In this document: piece after piece, positions 19,084 through 28,032 of the stretch
Layout: every line of letters starts with the position of its first letter
Numbering within the stretch: the stretch's first letter is position 1
From: Acidobacteriota bacterium
Lineage (GTDB): Bacteria; Acidobacteriota; Blastocatellia; Pyrinomonadales; Pyrinomonadaceae
Direction: 5' to 3'
Assembly (NCBI GenBank): GCA_018269005.1
Contig: JAFDVK010000038.1
Coordinates: 84,469-148,468 of the forward strand
DNA: 64,000 nucleotides
The notes under the pieces: generated by a model
Told to the model about the DNA's origin: nothing
What the model saw: only the letters and a program-made list of their open reading frames with translations
The model's database searches: none
Translations under genes and position numbers: made by a program

Positions 19084-21354
19084 ATGTCAAAAGTGAGTGT
19101 GTTCCATCGCGGCGTTGTTCTTTTGATCATTTTCACCTTTCTTGGTGTTGTGCCGTCTTTCGCGGATATTGAGATCGTTCCCGACAACCCGGATAAAGCG
19201 GCATTTACGAAATGGACGGTCACCGGCCCGGACGGCGGCGACGTCCGTGTTGTTGCGATAGATCCAAAAGACAAGGACCGCCTTTATATCAGCACGCTCG
19301 ACGGCCAGATCTTCACATCAGGTGATGCAGGTAAGACGTGGCGGCTTCTCGCGAACCTAAATGAACCACAGCTTATCCTCGATGACCTATTCGTCGATTC
19401 TCGCGATTCAAAGATCATTTATGCTTCCGGCCACAGACATAAGGCACCCGGAGGCTTTTTCCGTTCGATCGACGGCGGCGTTACCTGGAAAGAAGCAAAG
19501 GAACTCCATAAGAGTTCGGTGCACTCGCTTGCCCAATCACCGACCGACCCGTCGATACTGGTCGCCGGAACGACCGACGGTGCGTGGATGTCTCAGGATT
19601 CCGGCGCAAACTGGAAGAAGATCTCGTCTTCGACAATGCCGGTGAATATCGATTCGCTTGCGATCGATCCGCGTGACCCAAAAACGATCTATGCGGGCAC
19701 TTGGTGGCGAGCCTATAAGACTAACGATGCAGGGGCGAACTGGAAGCTGATCCGCGACGGTATGATCGATGATTCCGATGTTTTTGCGATCACGATCAAT
19801 CCCCGAAATCCTGAGTACATAGTTGCATCAGCATGCAGCGGCATCTACGAATCGCAGAATGGCGGCGAACGCTGGTCGAAGATCAACGGTATTCCGTCGC
19901 AGTCGCGCCGAACGCGAGACATCGTTCAGCACCCGAGCCGTGAAGGTACGATCTATGCCGCGACGACCGAAGGTTTTTGGATGAGCGTCAACGGCGGCAA
20001 GTCATGGTCTCTGACCACGCAGCGAAATTTGGAGATCAATTCTATCGCTGTACATCCTGATGCCCCGGACCGCGTTTTTATCGCTACGAACAATTACGGC
20101 GTGATGGTCTCGAATGACGGCGGCCGGAACTTCACGCAGACCAACACGGACCTCACCACGCGTTTCACCTACGCCGTCGTCCCCGATCGCGAAAGGCCCA
20201 ACCGCTTGTACGCTGCAACGCGAAACACGGCAACAGGCGGCGGCTTCTTCTTTTACAGCGACAACGATGGTGCCACGTGGCGGCCGTCGGCAAGTATCGA
20301 CGTAAACCGCACGGCTCCGTTCACCATCCTACAGGATCGCGTGAACGGAAATGTGATGTATCTCGGTACCAACAATGGGGTGCTTCGCTCGATGGATCGC
20401 GGCGTGACATGGAATCCGCTGCCTTCCGGAAGGGTTGCGACCGTGGCAACACCTAAAGCGACGCGTGCCCGTGCGAAAACGAAGAGGCCGGTCAAGGCTG
20501 CGGTGCCGGTGCCCGTCGCGAAGGGCCCGGTCCTCATTCCGTCCCTTAAGAACAACGTCAAGGTTCTCGCGTTTACCGAGGATGGCAAGAATGGCCTTCT
20601 TGCCGGCACCGATTCCGGCCTCTACCGGTCCTACGATCTGACAAAGGGCTGGGAAAAGCTCGATCTCGGAGCGGGCGTTAACCAGAACATCTTCGCGATA
20701 CACGTTGCGCCTCAGCGTCCTGATACGATATGGGTCGGAACGGCGACGTCGGGCGTGATGGTCTCGCGTGATGACGGCAAAACGTTCGCAAATGCAGGCG
20801 GTGCTGTTCAGGGAGTCCCGGTCAGTGCGATCGAGACCGATCCCACGCGTCCTGATTATGTTTACGTGGGCACCACGCAAACATTCTATCTCAGCCGCGA
20901 TAACGGCACTACGTGGAAACGCCGCGGCGGACACTTACCGCTCGGTAACTTTGCTTCGATCCTGATCGACCCGAAGGACCCGAACGAGATCATTATTGGA
21001 AGCGCGATCGAAACCGACGGCGGCATCTATATTTCAAGAGACGCGGGCGAGCAGTGGAAGCGGATCGATACGAAGACGATGGAGCTGCCCAGCCGACGCG
21101 TTTGGTCGATGGCATTCGATCCGCACGATCCGAACCGTATTTATGCGGGCACACATTCTTCCGGTGTGTACAAGATCGAGTTAAAGGATCCTGATTCGGA
21201 CTCCGCGGCTGTAGAACCGATGAAGACCGACCCTCCTGCCAAAGCCCAGCTGGCCACAGAGAAGCCGGTCGCGGCAAAGGAGCCAGTGGCTGTCCCAAGC
21301 CCTCGAAAGACGATCGTCGTGGGCGAGCGGCCGCGAATTCTGCCCGGGCAATAG
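19084..21354 (+). CDS. exported BNR/sortilin-like beta-propeller protein
   Basis: 756 aa, with an N-terminal hydrophobic segment (VVLLIIFTFLGVVPSFA). Repeated BNR/Asp-box units run over residues 40-690. Each has the pattern S-x-D-x-G-x-x-W followed by I-x-x-D-P-x-x-P-x-x-I-Y-A-G, for example TSGDAGKTWRLL, SIDGGVTWKEAKE, YDLTKGWEKLDLG and SRDAGEQWKRIDTK. This is the Vps10/sortilin or YCF48-type propeller fold found in secreted sensor-like or glycosidase-like proteins. An Arg/Lys/Ala-rich insert (TKATRARAKTKRPVKA-like, about residue 455) interrupts the propeller. The tail after residue 700 is Pro/Lys/Ala-rich and probably disordered. No catalytic residues are evident and the ligand is unknown. 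Confidence 0.75.
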   Translation: MSKVSVFHRGVVLLIIFTFLGVVPSFADIEIVPDNPDKAAFTKWTVTGPDGGDVRVVAIDPKDKDRLYISTLDGQIFTSGDAGKTWRLLANLNEPQLILDDLFVDSRDSKIIYASGHRHKAPGGFFRSIDGGVTWKEAKELHKSSVHSLAQSPTDPSILVAGTTDGAWMSQDSGANWKKISSSTMPVNIDSLAIDPRDPKTIYAGTWWRAYKTNDAGANWKLIRDGMIDDSDVFAITINPRNPEYIVASACSGIYESQNGGERWSKINGIPSQSRRTRDIVQHPSREGTIYAATTEGFWMSVNGGKSWSLTTQRNLEINSIAVHPDAPDRVFIATNNYGVMVSNDGGRNFTQTNTDLTTRFTYAVVPDRERPNRLYAATRNTATGGGFFFYSDNDGATWRPSASIDVNRTAPFTILQDRVNGNVMYLGTNNGVLRSMDRGVTWNPLPSGRVATVATPKATRARAKTKRPVKAAVPVPVAKGPVLIPSLKNNVKVLAFTEDGKNGLLAGTDSGLYRSYDLTKGWEKLDLGAGVNQNIFAIHVAPQRPDTIWVGTATSGVMVSRDDGKTFANAGGAVQGVPVSAIETDPTRPDYVYVGTTQTFYLSRDNGTTWKRRGGHLPLGNFASILIDPKDPNEIIIGSAIETDGGIYISRDAGEQWKRIDTKTMELPSRRVWSMAFDPHDPNRIYAGTHSSGVYKIELKDPDSDSAAVEPMKTDPPAKAQLATEKPVAAKEPVAVPSPRKTIVVGERPRILPGQ

Positions 21355-21469
21355 GGATATCTTCGATGTTTTGTAAGGTTCGTCGGTTTTTCGGAGCCGG
21401 CGGCCTTTTCCGCATTTTGAAGTCCTGAATCCAAGTCTCTATAATTTAGTTTCAAAGGGAGCTAATGGT

Positions 21470-23143
21470 TTGACGGAAGAAAGTGCCTGTCCTTCTCTGG
21501 TAGCAAGCGGATCGCTTCGTGTCGAGTCGGTCCCGTTTTCGCGCATTCCGGGCCAGTCAAAGCTCTTTATCCGCTACCAGACAGATCGGGCAAGTCTCAA
21601 AGAGTTCTATCCTAACGCACCGGAAAAGATCTACGACATTGCCGAGTTCGCAAAGCAGGTGAACGATGCCTACACGCTTGACCGAAATGAGGTCGCCGAC
21701 GCATTGGCATCTCTCAATAACGGTCTTGATGCCGGCGAAAGAGTGGCGGCCGCAATCGATAGATTCCGTGAACCGACGACGGTCGCGATCTTTACGGGAC
21801 AGCAGTCCGGCCTTTTCGGCGGGCCGCTTTACACGATCTATAAAGCTCTGACGTCGATAAAGGTCGCCGCTGATCTTAACCGAGCCGGAACACCGGCGGT
21901 GGCGATGTTTTGGGCGGCAACGGAAGATCACGATTTTGATGAGGTCGCGAGCGTGACCATCGCGGGCCAGGACGAGCCTATTCACTTGACGTATAGTGAT
22001 GTGGACGAACGCGAGATCCCGGTCGGTGATCGTGTTCTTACGGCCGAGATCGAGCGATTGATCGGCGAACTTGAACTCCGGATCGCCCAGACCGAATTCA
22101 GCCGTCAGGCCATCGGCCAGCTGCGGGATTCATGGGCGTCCGGCGAGGGATTCGGAAAGGCATTTCTTCGACAGCTTGCAAAGCAGCTGGGATGTTTCGG
22201 AATGATATTTGTCGATCCGCAAGATGCTGCACTCAAGCGGCTTTCCAGCCCGATAATGGCTCTTGCGGCCGAGAAAGCTCACCTGATAACAGCCGAGGTC
22301 CAGAAGCGGGACACACGACTGACGGAAGAGGGACTACATAGGCAGGTGCTCGTCGAAGATGACTATTTTCCGTTGTTCTGGGAGACGGACGACGGAGTTA
22401 GGACGCCTCTTAGGCTTACAAAAGACGGTGTCAGAGCGAGAGCCGCAAATCGCTTGTTTTCCGTCGATGAGATCGTAAAGGCGATCGAGGAGGAACCCCA
22501 TCGGTTCAGTGCCGGCGTTATGCTTAGGGCGGTCGTGCAGGATTTCTTGTTTCCGACCGCACTTTATATCGGCGGCGCCGCGGAGATCGCGTACTTTGCG
22601 CAAAGCGGTGCAGCTTACGAAGTCTTAGAGCGTCCGGCAACACCAATTATCCATAGACAGAGTTTTTCGATCGTCGAGCCGCGGCATCAACGCACGCTCG
22701 ACGCATACGGGTTGACGTTCGATGATGTTTTTGCGGATAGAGAGGTAATTAGAACGCAGATCGTCGAGAAGGTGATCGGCCAAGATGCTGCTCGCCTTTT
22801 TGCGGATGTCGAGGAAGAGATCAATATTGAACTTCGACGATTGGATGAGTATTTTGCTGCCGTCGATCCAACGCTTGCGGCAAACCTTGCGACCAGGCGG
22901 CGTAAGATGCTTTACCACATCGCGGCTCTTCGCAAGAAAGCGTATCAGTCCGAGTTGAAGCGTAATAGTGACGCTGATCGACGGCTTCGTCGGCTTTTTA
23001 GCGAGCTTTATCCATCCGGAGCCCTTCAGGAGCGAACCCTTAACATTGTCGGGCTTATTGACCGTTACGGAATCGATGTCATCGATTGGATCTATTCAGC
23101 GATCGATCTTGAGGACAGGGGACATCGTGTCGTTTATCTATGA
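21470..23143 (+). CDS. bshC: putative bacillithiol biosynthesis cysteine-adding enzyme BshC
   Basis: Adds cysteine to GlcN-malate in the last step of bacillithiol synthesis, going by the family assignment. 557 aa matches the family. Typical stretches are PTTVAIFTGQQSGLFGGPLY with TIYKALTSIKVA, AMFWAATEDHDFDEVAS, and the C-terminal KKAYQSELKRNSDADRRLRR. The start is TTG at 21470 after GGGAGC; the nearby ATG (21465) runs into a stop. bshA and bshB are not in this window. The stop overlaps the mutL start (ATGA), so a bshC-mutL operon is likely. Confidence 0.9.
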   Translation: MTEESACPSLVASGSLRVESVPFSRIPGQSKLFIRYQTDRASLKEFYPNAPEKIYDIAEFAKQVNDAYTLDRNEVADALASLNNGLDAGERVAAAIDRFREPTTVAIFTGQQSGLFGGPLYTIYKALTSIKVAADLNRAGTPAVAMFWAATEDHDFDEVASVTIAGQDEPIHLTYSDVDEREIPVGDRVLTAEIERLIGELELRIAQTEFSRQAIGQLRDSWASGEGFGKAFLRQLAKQLGCFGMIFVDPQDAALKRLSSPIMALAAEKAHLITAEVQKRDTRLTEEGLHRQVLVEDDYFPLFWETDDGVRTPLRLTKDGVRARAANRLFSVDEIVKAIEEEPHRFSAGVMLRAVVQDFLFPTALYIGGAAEIAYFAQSGAAYEVLERPATPIIHRQSFSIVEPRHQRTLDAYGLTFDDVFADREVIRTQIVEKVIGQDAARLFADVEEEINIELRRLDEYFAAVDPTLAANLATRRRKMLYHIAALRKKAYQSELKRNSDADRRLRRLFSELYPSGALQERTLNIVGLIDRYGIDVIDWIYSAIDLEDRGHRVVYL

Positions 23144-25113
23144 ATAAGATCCGCGTACTGCCCGACAATCTTGCCAATCAGATCGCGGCCGGAGAGGTCG
23201 TCGAACGGCCGGCCTCTGTCGTTAAGGAGCTCATCGAGAATGCGATCGACGCGGGAGCGAGCCGCATCGCGGTCGAGATCGAACTTGGCGGCCGCAGACT
23301 CATTCGTGTTTCGGACGACGGCGATGGAATGCTTCGAGACGACGCGATCCTTGCATTCGAAAGACACGCAACATCGAAGATCAAAACGCTCGAAGATCTT
23401 GCGGCGATCGGGACGCTCGGTTTTCGCGGAGAAGCTTTGGCATCGATAGCCTCAGTTTCTAAGACTGAACTTGTCACGAAAACTGAGGCTGATATTGCCG
23501 CTACTCGGGTCGTGATCGAAGGAGGGCGACTAGTCGATGTGAAAGATGCGGCTCGCGACAAGGGAACGACGATCGCGATCCGCGACCTTTTCTTCAACAC
23601 GCCGGCCCGGCGTAAATTTATGCGTTCGGAGGCGACGGAGAATTATCATCTTACGCAGATCGTCACTCACTATGCCCTTGCGCACCCTGAGATCGCGTTT
23701 CTCCTGACGAACAATGGCCGTGAGTCGCTAAATGCTGCGCCTGCGAAAAACCTTCGCGAACGTGCTTTTCAGATCTTTGGCGGCGGCCTGCTCGATAGTC
23801 TTTTGCCGGTCTCGGGCGGACGCGAGTATGTCGCGACGGTTACGGGTTATGTGTCTGCGCCCCGTGAGCGGCGGACATCTCGCGATCAGCAGTACTTCTT
23901 TGTAAACAAAAGATTTGTTCGCGACAAGACCATTGCCGGCGGTATCCTCGAAGGTTATCGGTCAGTTTTGCCCCACGGTGTATATCCCGTCGCATTCTTG
24001 TTTATTGACCTGCCGCTCGACGAGGTCGATGTGAACGTTCATCCTTCGAAGACCGAGGTTCGATTTCGGCGAACCGAAGCCGTAAAGGATGCCGTCGCGG
24101 AGGCGGTTCGGTCGGCACTTTCGAGTGCGGGCGTGGTCGGCGAGCCGGACGCTGCCGAGAATGAGCCGGTTCGGTCCTATGCGGAGACGCAGCCGGCGGT
24201 CCCTCAGGAAGTGAGTGTACAGGAGCCGATAGATTTTTCGCCCGACCCTCTCCCCCTTAACGAGGATTTCGACCGCAACCTTGCTAACGTGGCTTTGGAA
24301 CGCGAAACTGCGGAGGTAACTGCGAAGAACCCAACGCTGTTGCCAAGCGAGCAACGCTCTAAGCTCGATCTCTTTGATCGGGCATTTGAAGAGCATATGC
24401 TTGTGAACGCTGCGGCCGCAAGCGACCACTATTCGTCCGTTCCATCGCCAGAGAGTGGCGTCGGTCTGCCGGAATTACCGCCGCTCAACTCCGCAACTCA
24501 CCTTGCAAAGCCTGCTGATCCCGAATCACTTTCGTATTCCAAGATCCAGCCGCTGGGACAGCTTCGTGAGAGTTTCATAATTGCGGTCGATGATGAGGGC
24601 ATACTTCTGATCGATCAGCACGTTGCTCACGAGCGGATACTGTTCGACAAGTTTCGACGGTCTGAAACGGAACGCCAAATGGAGTCTCAGAATCTCTTGC
24701 TTCCGGAGACGCTTGACCTTTCGCCTGCACAATCTGAGGCGTTCTCGGTGATCGAGGATGATCTTGCTCTTTTTGGATTTGGCACGATGCGTCTATCAGG
24801 AAGGACGGTCGCGATCAAGAGCGTACCTACCGACCTGCCTCCGTCCGAGGCTAGAAACCTCTTCGCAGAGTTGTTGGACGCCGTTGATTCCGAGAAGCGG
24901 CGAGGTGCGAAGACGCCGCTCAGGGATGACATCGCGGCATCGCTGGCCTGTCGTGCGGCCGTAAAGATCAATATGAAGCTGACGCCGGAGAAGATGCGTT
25001 GGCTGATCGACAAACTCGTACTGACCACATCGCCGACGACGTGTCCGCATGGGCGACCGGTCATCCTCCGACTTTCCATGAAGGACATCGAACGTGGCTT
25101 TCACAGAACATGA
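23140..25113 (+). CDS. mutL: DNA mismatch repair protein MutL
   Basis: Couples MutS mismatch recognition to downstream repair. The GHKL ATPase domain (residues 1-330) has IAAGEVVERPASVVKELIEN, the RVSDDGDGM box and GTLGFRGEALASIASVS. A variable linker spans about 340-460. The C-terminal dimerisation/endonuclease domain carries DQHVAHERILFDKF, ACRAAVKIN and TTCPHGRPV. The metal-site motif DQHA-x2-E-x4-E reads DQHV-AH-E-RILF-D, so two positions deviate; the CPHGRP and ACR motifs of nicking MutLs are intact. 657 aa is normal. It overlaps bshC by 4 bp. Confidence 0.95.
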   Translation: MNKIRVLPDNLANQIAAGEVVERPASVVKELIENAIDAGASRIAVEIELGGRRLIRVSDDGDGMLRDDAILAFERHATSKIKTLEDLAAIGTLGFRGEALASIASVSKTELVTKTEADIAATRVVIEGGRLVDVKDAARDKGTTIAIRDLFFNTPARRKFMRSEATENYHLTQIVTHYALAHPEIAFLLTNNGRESLNAAPAKNLRERAFQIFGGGLLDSLLPVSGGREYVATVTGYVSAPRERRTSRDQQYFFVNKRFVRDKTIAGGILEGYRSVLPHGVYPVAFLFIDLPLDEVDVNVHPSKTEVRFRRTEAVKDAVAEAVRSALSSAGVVGEPDAAENEPVRSYAETQPAVPQEVSVQEPIDFSPDPLPLNEDFDRNLANVALERETAEVTAKNPTLLPSEQRSKLDLFDRAFEEHMLVNAAAASDHYSSVPSPESGVGLPELPPLNSATHLAKPADPESLSYSKIQPLGQLRESFIIAVDDEGILLIDQHVAHERILFDKFRRSETERQMESQNLLLPETLDLSPAQSEAFSVIEDDLALFGFGTMRLSGRTVAIKSVPTDLPPSEARNLFAELLDAVDSEKRRGAKTPLRDDIAASLACRAAVKINMKLTPEKMRWLIDKLVLTTSPTTCPHGRPVILRLSMKDIERGFHRT

Positions 25114-25149
25114 GCAAGCGGCCTCGAATTCTAAGATGTGAATTTATCC

Positions 25150-25178
25150 TTGACCAGATCCCGCGAAAGTTTTATTTT
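25150..25178 (+). promoter_or_regulatory. candidate promoter of the pheA leader transcript
   Basis: TTGACC (25150-25155), 17 bp, then TATTTT (25173-25178), located 37 bp after the mutL stop. Initiation near 25185 would produce a leader of about 175 nt before pheA containing the leader ORF and terminator. Confidence 0.5.
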
Positions 25179-25198
25179 CTAATTAGGTTGCGATAACG

Positions 25199-25291
25199 AT
25201 GACATCCAGCACGTTCGGCTTTATTTCCTTTTTTAGCTTTTATGCGAACTACTTTTCGCGAAAGGCGGCCGGAAGCTGTGTCAGGATCTAA
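25199..25291 (+). CDS. pheL: Phe-rich leader peptide of pheA (30 aa)
   Basis: Short ORF starting ATG ACA TCC AGC and ending ATC TAA. The peptide begins MTSSTFGFISFFSFYANYFS and ends RKAAGSCVRI. Six of its first 19 residues are Phe and two are Tyr, including the cluster TTT TTT AGC TTT TAT. An in-frame TAG just upstream fixes the ATG as the first start; a weak TAGG lies 11 nt before it. The ORF is followed 27 nt later by an intrinsic terminator directly before pheA, which encodes the committed enzyme of Phe synthesis. Ribosome stalling at Phe codons when Phe-tRNA is scarce would be the control signal, as in enterobacterial pheL. The symbol is given by analogy. Confidence 0.75.
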   Translation: MTSSTFGFISFFSFYANYFSRKAAGSCVRI

Positions 25292-25318
25292 CTAAAAGAC
25301 GCTTAAAGTTTCGAAAGT

Positions 25319-25352
25319 AAAGGCCGCGAATGACAAGATTCGCGGCCTTTTT
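25319..25352 (+). terminator. intrinsic terminator/attenuator between leader peptide and pheA
   Basis: AAAGGCCGCGAAT (25319-25331) pairs perfectly over 13 bp with ATTCGCGGCCTTT (25338-25350), with a 6-nt loop GACAAG and a run of T. It ends 9-10 bp before the pheA ATG. A competing pairing exists: GCGGCC at 25265-25270, inside the leader ORF, is complementary to GGCCGC at 25322-25327 in the 5' arm. This is a candidate antiterminator. It could also end mutL transcripts. Confidence 0.85.
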
Positions 25353-25361
25353 ATACTGTTT

Positions 25362-26210
25362 ATGAACTTAGACGATTGGAGAAGGCAAATTGATGACGTG
25401 GACAGCGCGATCGTTGGCTTGCTGGCAAAACGAGTGGAGATCGCGCGTGAGATATCGCGTTTGAAGCAAAGTTCGGGGATGCCGATCCTCGACCGAGAGC
25501 GCGAGATCCGAATATTTGACCGGGTTAGAAGTCTGAGCGGCGGCGTTGTAGATACTAGCGTGGTCGATCAGATCTACGAGGCGATACTGACGGACTCTCG
25601 GCGTGTGCAGGCGGTCGAGCAGACGAAGGACTTAGAGGTCATAGACGATTGTTCACTTACAAAGGTGGCGATCCAGGGGGCTCCCGGGTCGTACAGCGAG
25701 CAGGCCGCCTTAACAGCGTTGGGTTCCGACATCGAGATCATCGGCTGCGATACTTTCGACGAGGTGTTCGCTCTTTTGCGAAGCGGCCAGGTTGGATTTG
25801 CCGTCATCCCGAAAGAGAACTCGACGGTCGGGGAGATCCTGTCCACCAAGGAGTACCTGAAAGCCATCGACCTCGCCGTTGTAGATTCGCTAGATGTTGA
25901 GGTCCGGCATATTCTGGCCGGTGCTTCTGGGGCCTCGCTGGAAGGCATCGCGAATGTCCATTCTCACCCAGAAGCGTTGCGTCAGTGCGCAGCGTTCTTA
26001 AATAGTGAGCCTAGACTTAAGGCCGTCGAAACGACCGATACGGCGGCGAGTCTTCGAGAGATCGTTTGGCAGAACGATCTGAGTTCGGCATCGATCTGCG
26101 GCGAAGCGGCGGTAGAACTCTACGGCGGCGTGATCCTAAAGCGTGATATTGCCGACAAGGCGGACAACTCTACGACCTTTGTCGTCGTAAGAACCACGTC
26201 TATTCGATAG
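25362..26210 (+). CDS. pheA: bifunctional chorismate mutase / prephenate dehydratase lacking the ACT domain
   Basis: Converts chorismate to prephenate and then to phenylpyruvate. Residues 1-85 form an AroQ chorismate mutase (LDDWRRQIDDVDSAIVGLLA, ILDREREIRIFDRV). Residues about 100-275 form the dehydratase (VAIQGAPGSYSEQAALTALG, VIPKENSTVGEI, VETTDTAASLREIV). At 282 aa the protein ends right after the catalytic segment ADNSTTFVVVR, so the C-terminal ACT domain that binds Phe in most P-proteins is absent. Two family positions differ: IPIENS reads IPKENS and the TRF motif reads TTF, keeping the catalytic Thr. No Shine-Dalgarno is visible before the ATG. The 3' end overlaps the convergent carrier-protein gene by 11 bp. 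Confidence 0.88.
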   Translation: MNLDDWRRQIDDVDSAIVGLLAKRVEIAREISRLKQSSGMPILDREREIRIFDRVRSLSGGVVDTSVVDQIYEAILTDSRRVQAVEQTKDLEVIDDCSLTKVAIQGAPGSYSEQAALTALGSDIEIIGCDTFDEVFALLRSGQVGFAVIPKENSTVGEILSTKEYLKAIDLAVVDSLDVEVRHILAGASGASLEGIANVHSHPEALRQCAAFLNSEPRLKAVETTDTAASLREIVWQNDLSSASICGEAAVELYGGVILKRDIADKADNSTTFVVVRTTSIR

Positions 26211-26703
26211 AGAGCAATATTTGGCCTGCTTTGACGGTATCGCCTTCCGCAACACGAACCGAAGAAACCGTGCCATTTTTTGGGGACCTGATCTCGTTCT
26301 GCATCTTCATCGCCTCGACGACGATCACGCCATCACCCTTTTCGACAGTATCGCCGACTGCTGCAATAAGTCGAACGACCTTTCCCGGCATCGCGGTCTT
26401 GATGTCGGCCACACCCGCCGTGTCCGCATTCGACGTGTTCGATCCGCGTAACTTTTTCGGGTCTGCCAGCTCAACTTCAATAGAGCGGCCATCTATCCAC
26501 ACGACGCAGCGGCCTTCGGCATCGAGCTCAACGCGAGCCTCGATCTTTCTGCCGTCATCGAACCGCAGACTGACCTGTCCGGTCTCGGGCCTGACGGCCT
26601 CAAGTCCGTATTTACGCCCGTCGATCTCGGCAAAGAGGCGATTGCCTTCCTCCTTGACGCTGACCGCCGACGTTTCATCTCCGATTTTTGCCTGAAGCTT
26701 CAT
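26200..26703 (-). CDS. biotin/lipoyl-attachment domain protein (acyl-CoA carboxylase carrier)
   Basis: 167-aa protein whose last 75 residues form a biotinyl domain: GKVVRLIAAVGDTVEKGDGV, then VVEAMKMQNEIRSPKNGTV with the biotinyl Lys in the EAMKM box (Lys133). The N-terminal 85 residues form a beta-rich extension. This matches the carrier segment of pyruvate, propionyl-CoA or methylcrotonyl-CoA carboxylase alpha chains rather than classic AccB. The biotin carboxylase and carboxyltransferase are not nearby. With a methylmalonyl-CoA mutase elsewhere in the window, a propionyl-CoA carboxylase role is possible but unproven. Confidence 0.85.
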   Translation of the reverse strand: MKLQAKIGDETSAVSVKEEGNRLFAEIDGRKYGLEAVRPETGQVSLRFDDGRKIEARVELDAEGRCVVWIDGRSIEVELADPKKLRGSNTSNADTAGVADIKTAMPGKVVRLIAAVGDTVEKGDGVIVVEAMKMQNEIRSPKNGTVSSVRVAEGDTVKAGQILLSIE

Positions 26704-26724
26704 GTGTAGATTCTATATTAGCGT

Positions 26725-28032
26725 TTATTGTTCCGGTTCGGGCTGAGGTTCCGAACGCCTAAGACGGAGCACTTGGATACGCTTCTCATCAGCCTTTATC
26801 ACCTCAAGTTCGAGGCCGCGGATCTTCAATTGCTCTCCGACTTTGGGGACGTATCCGACCTCATGCGTTACCAGGCCGGCGATCGTCGTAAAATCTTCGT
26901 CTTCAAGTTCCAGGTTAAAAAGCCGTTCGATCTTATCGATCTCTGTTGACCCGATCACGTCGAAATACCCATTTTCGCCTTCAATGATCTCGATTATCTC
27001 TTCAGGCTGAGTATCTTCATCTTCGATCTCGCCGACGATCTCTTCAATAATATCTTCAACGCTGATCAGTCCGGCAACACCGCCGTACTCATCGATGACG
27101 ACGGCGATCTGGGCGTGATTGAGCTGAAGGATCTTCAGAAGCTCGTCAGCTGGTTTCGTCTCAGGCACAAAAAGAGTGGGACGCATCACTTGAGAAACGG
27201 CCGTTTCCTCCATACCTTCCGCCCACGCATGCAGCAGGTCGCGAACGTAAACCATTCCCTCAATATTGTCGATCGAGTCTCGATATACCGGCAGACGCGA
27301 ATATTTCTCTTCGATCATAAGGTCGCGTGCTTCGCGGATCGTTGCGTCATTTTGGATAGCGACGATCTCGGTTCGCGGCGTCATTATGTCGGCGGCGATC
27401 GTGTCGCTGAACTCGATCATCGTTTCGATGAGTTCGCGGTCTTTCTCCTCGATTATTCCTTCGGCTTCGCCGACCTCGATGAGGGCATTGAGTTCGTCGG
27501 CATTGTCATTCTCGTCGTTCGGCGAATCCGGCGTGACGGACATATCTATCTTCGAATCGTCTTTACCGGTTCGAAATGAGAATGGTGCAGATAGCCATCT
27601 GCCTATCGCAAAAATCGGCCTGACGGCCGGCAAAAGGGAAAGCAGCCTCTTCTCCGTATCGTGCCGGACGATCAGCCTCGGCAAGATCTGACGGCCCACA
27701 ACGGCCGCGATCGCGCCGAAAATAAAGGCAACAATGAAGGTCGTCCTTTCCGGGAGGGCCTCAAGGAGAATGAGCGTGATAAGGACGATGAACGCGATGA
27801 GCGTTATCTGAAGAAGCGATGAGAGCGTGAACCGAAATCGCGGCCGGTCGTCGAGAATATCTCTCAACAGCGTTGCCGCCGAATGATTTTCGGTGGTCTC
27901 GATGTCCGCAACGAGACGGCGTAGGGCAACATCCGAAAGATATGCGAAGGCAAGATCTATCGTCGCAAGAAAGACGAGCAAGAGCAGTAGAAGGACGGCG
28001 ATGGCGATCTGAAGTTCCATACTACTCGACAA
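26725..28032 (-). CDS. CNNM/CorC-HlyC family membrane protein with CBS pair
   Basis: 435 aa. The N-terminal DUF21 (CNNM) membrane domain has helices at about 5-30, 65-90 and 95-120. Tandem CBS domains follow at about 200-325 ([60 protein letters not shown]). A CorC_HlyC transporter-associated domain lies at about 345-425 ([20 protein letters not shown]). The family is linked to Mg2+/Co2+ efflux or sensing; older annotations call it hemolysin. Its start overlaps the zwf 3' end by 11 bp, so the two are cotranscribed from the zwf side. Confidence 0.88.
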   Translation of the reverse strand: MSSSMELQIAIAVLLLLLLVFLATIDLAFAYLSDVALRRLVADIETTENHSAATLLRDILDDRPRFRFTLSSLLQITLIAFIVLITLILLEALPERTTFIVAFIFGAIAAVVGRQILPRLIVRHDTEKRLLSLLPAVRPIFAIGRWLSAPFSFRTGKDDSKIDMSVTPDSPNDENDNADELNALIEVGEAEGIIEEKDRELIETMIEFSDTIAADIMTPRTEIVAIQNDATIREARDLMIEEKYSRLPVYRDSIDNIEGMVYVRDLLHAWAEGMEETAVSQVMRPTLFVPETKPADELLKILQLNHAQIAVVIDEYGGVAGLISVEDIIEEIVGEIEDEDTQPEEIIEIIEGENGYFDVIGSTEIDKIERLFNLELEDEDFTTIAGLVTHEVGYVPKVGEQLKIRGLELEVIKADEKRIQVLRLRRSEPQPEPEQ

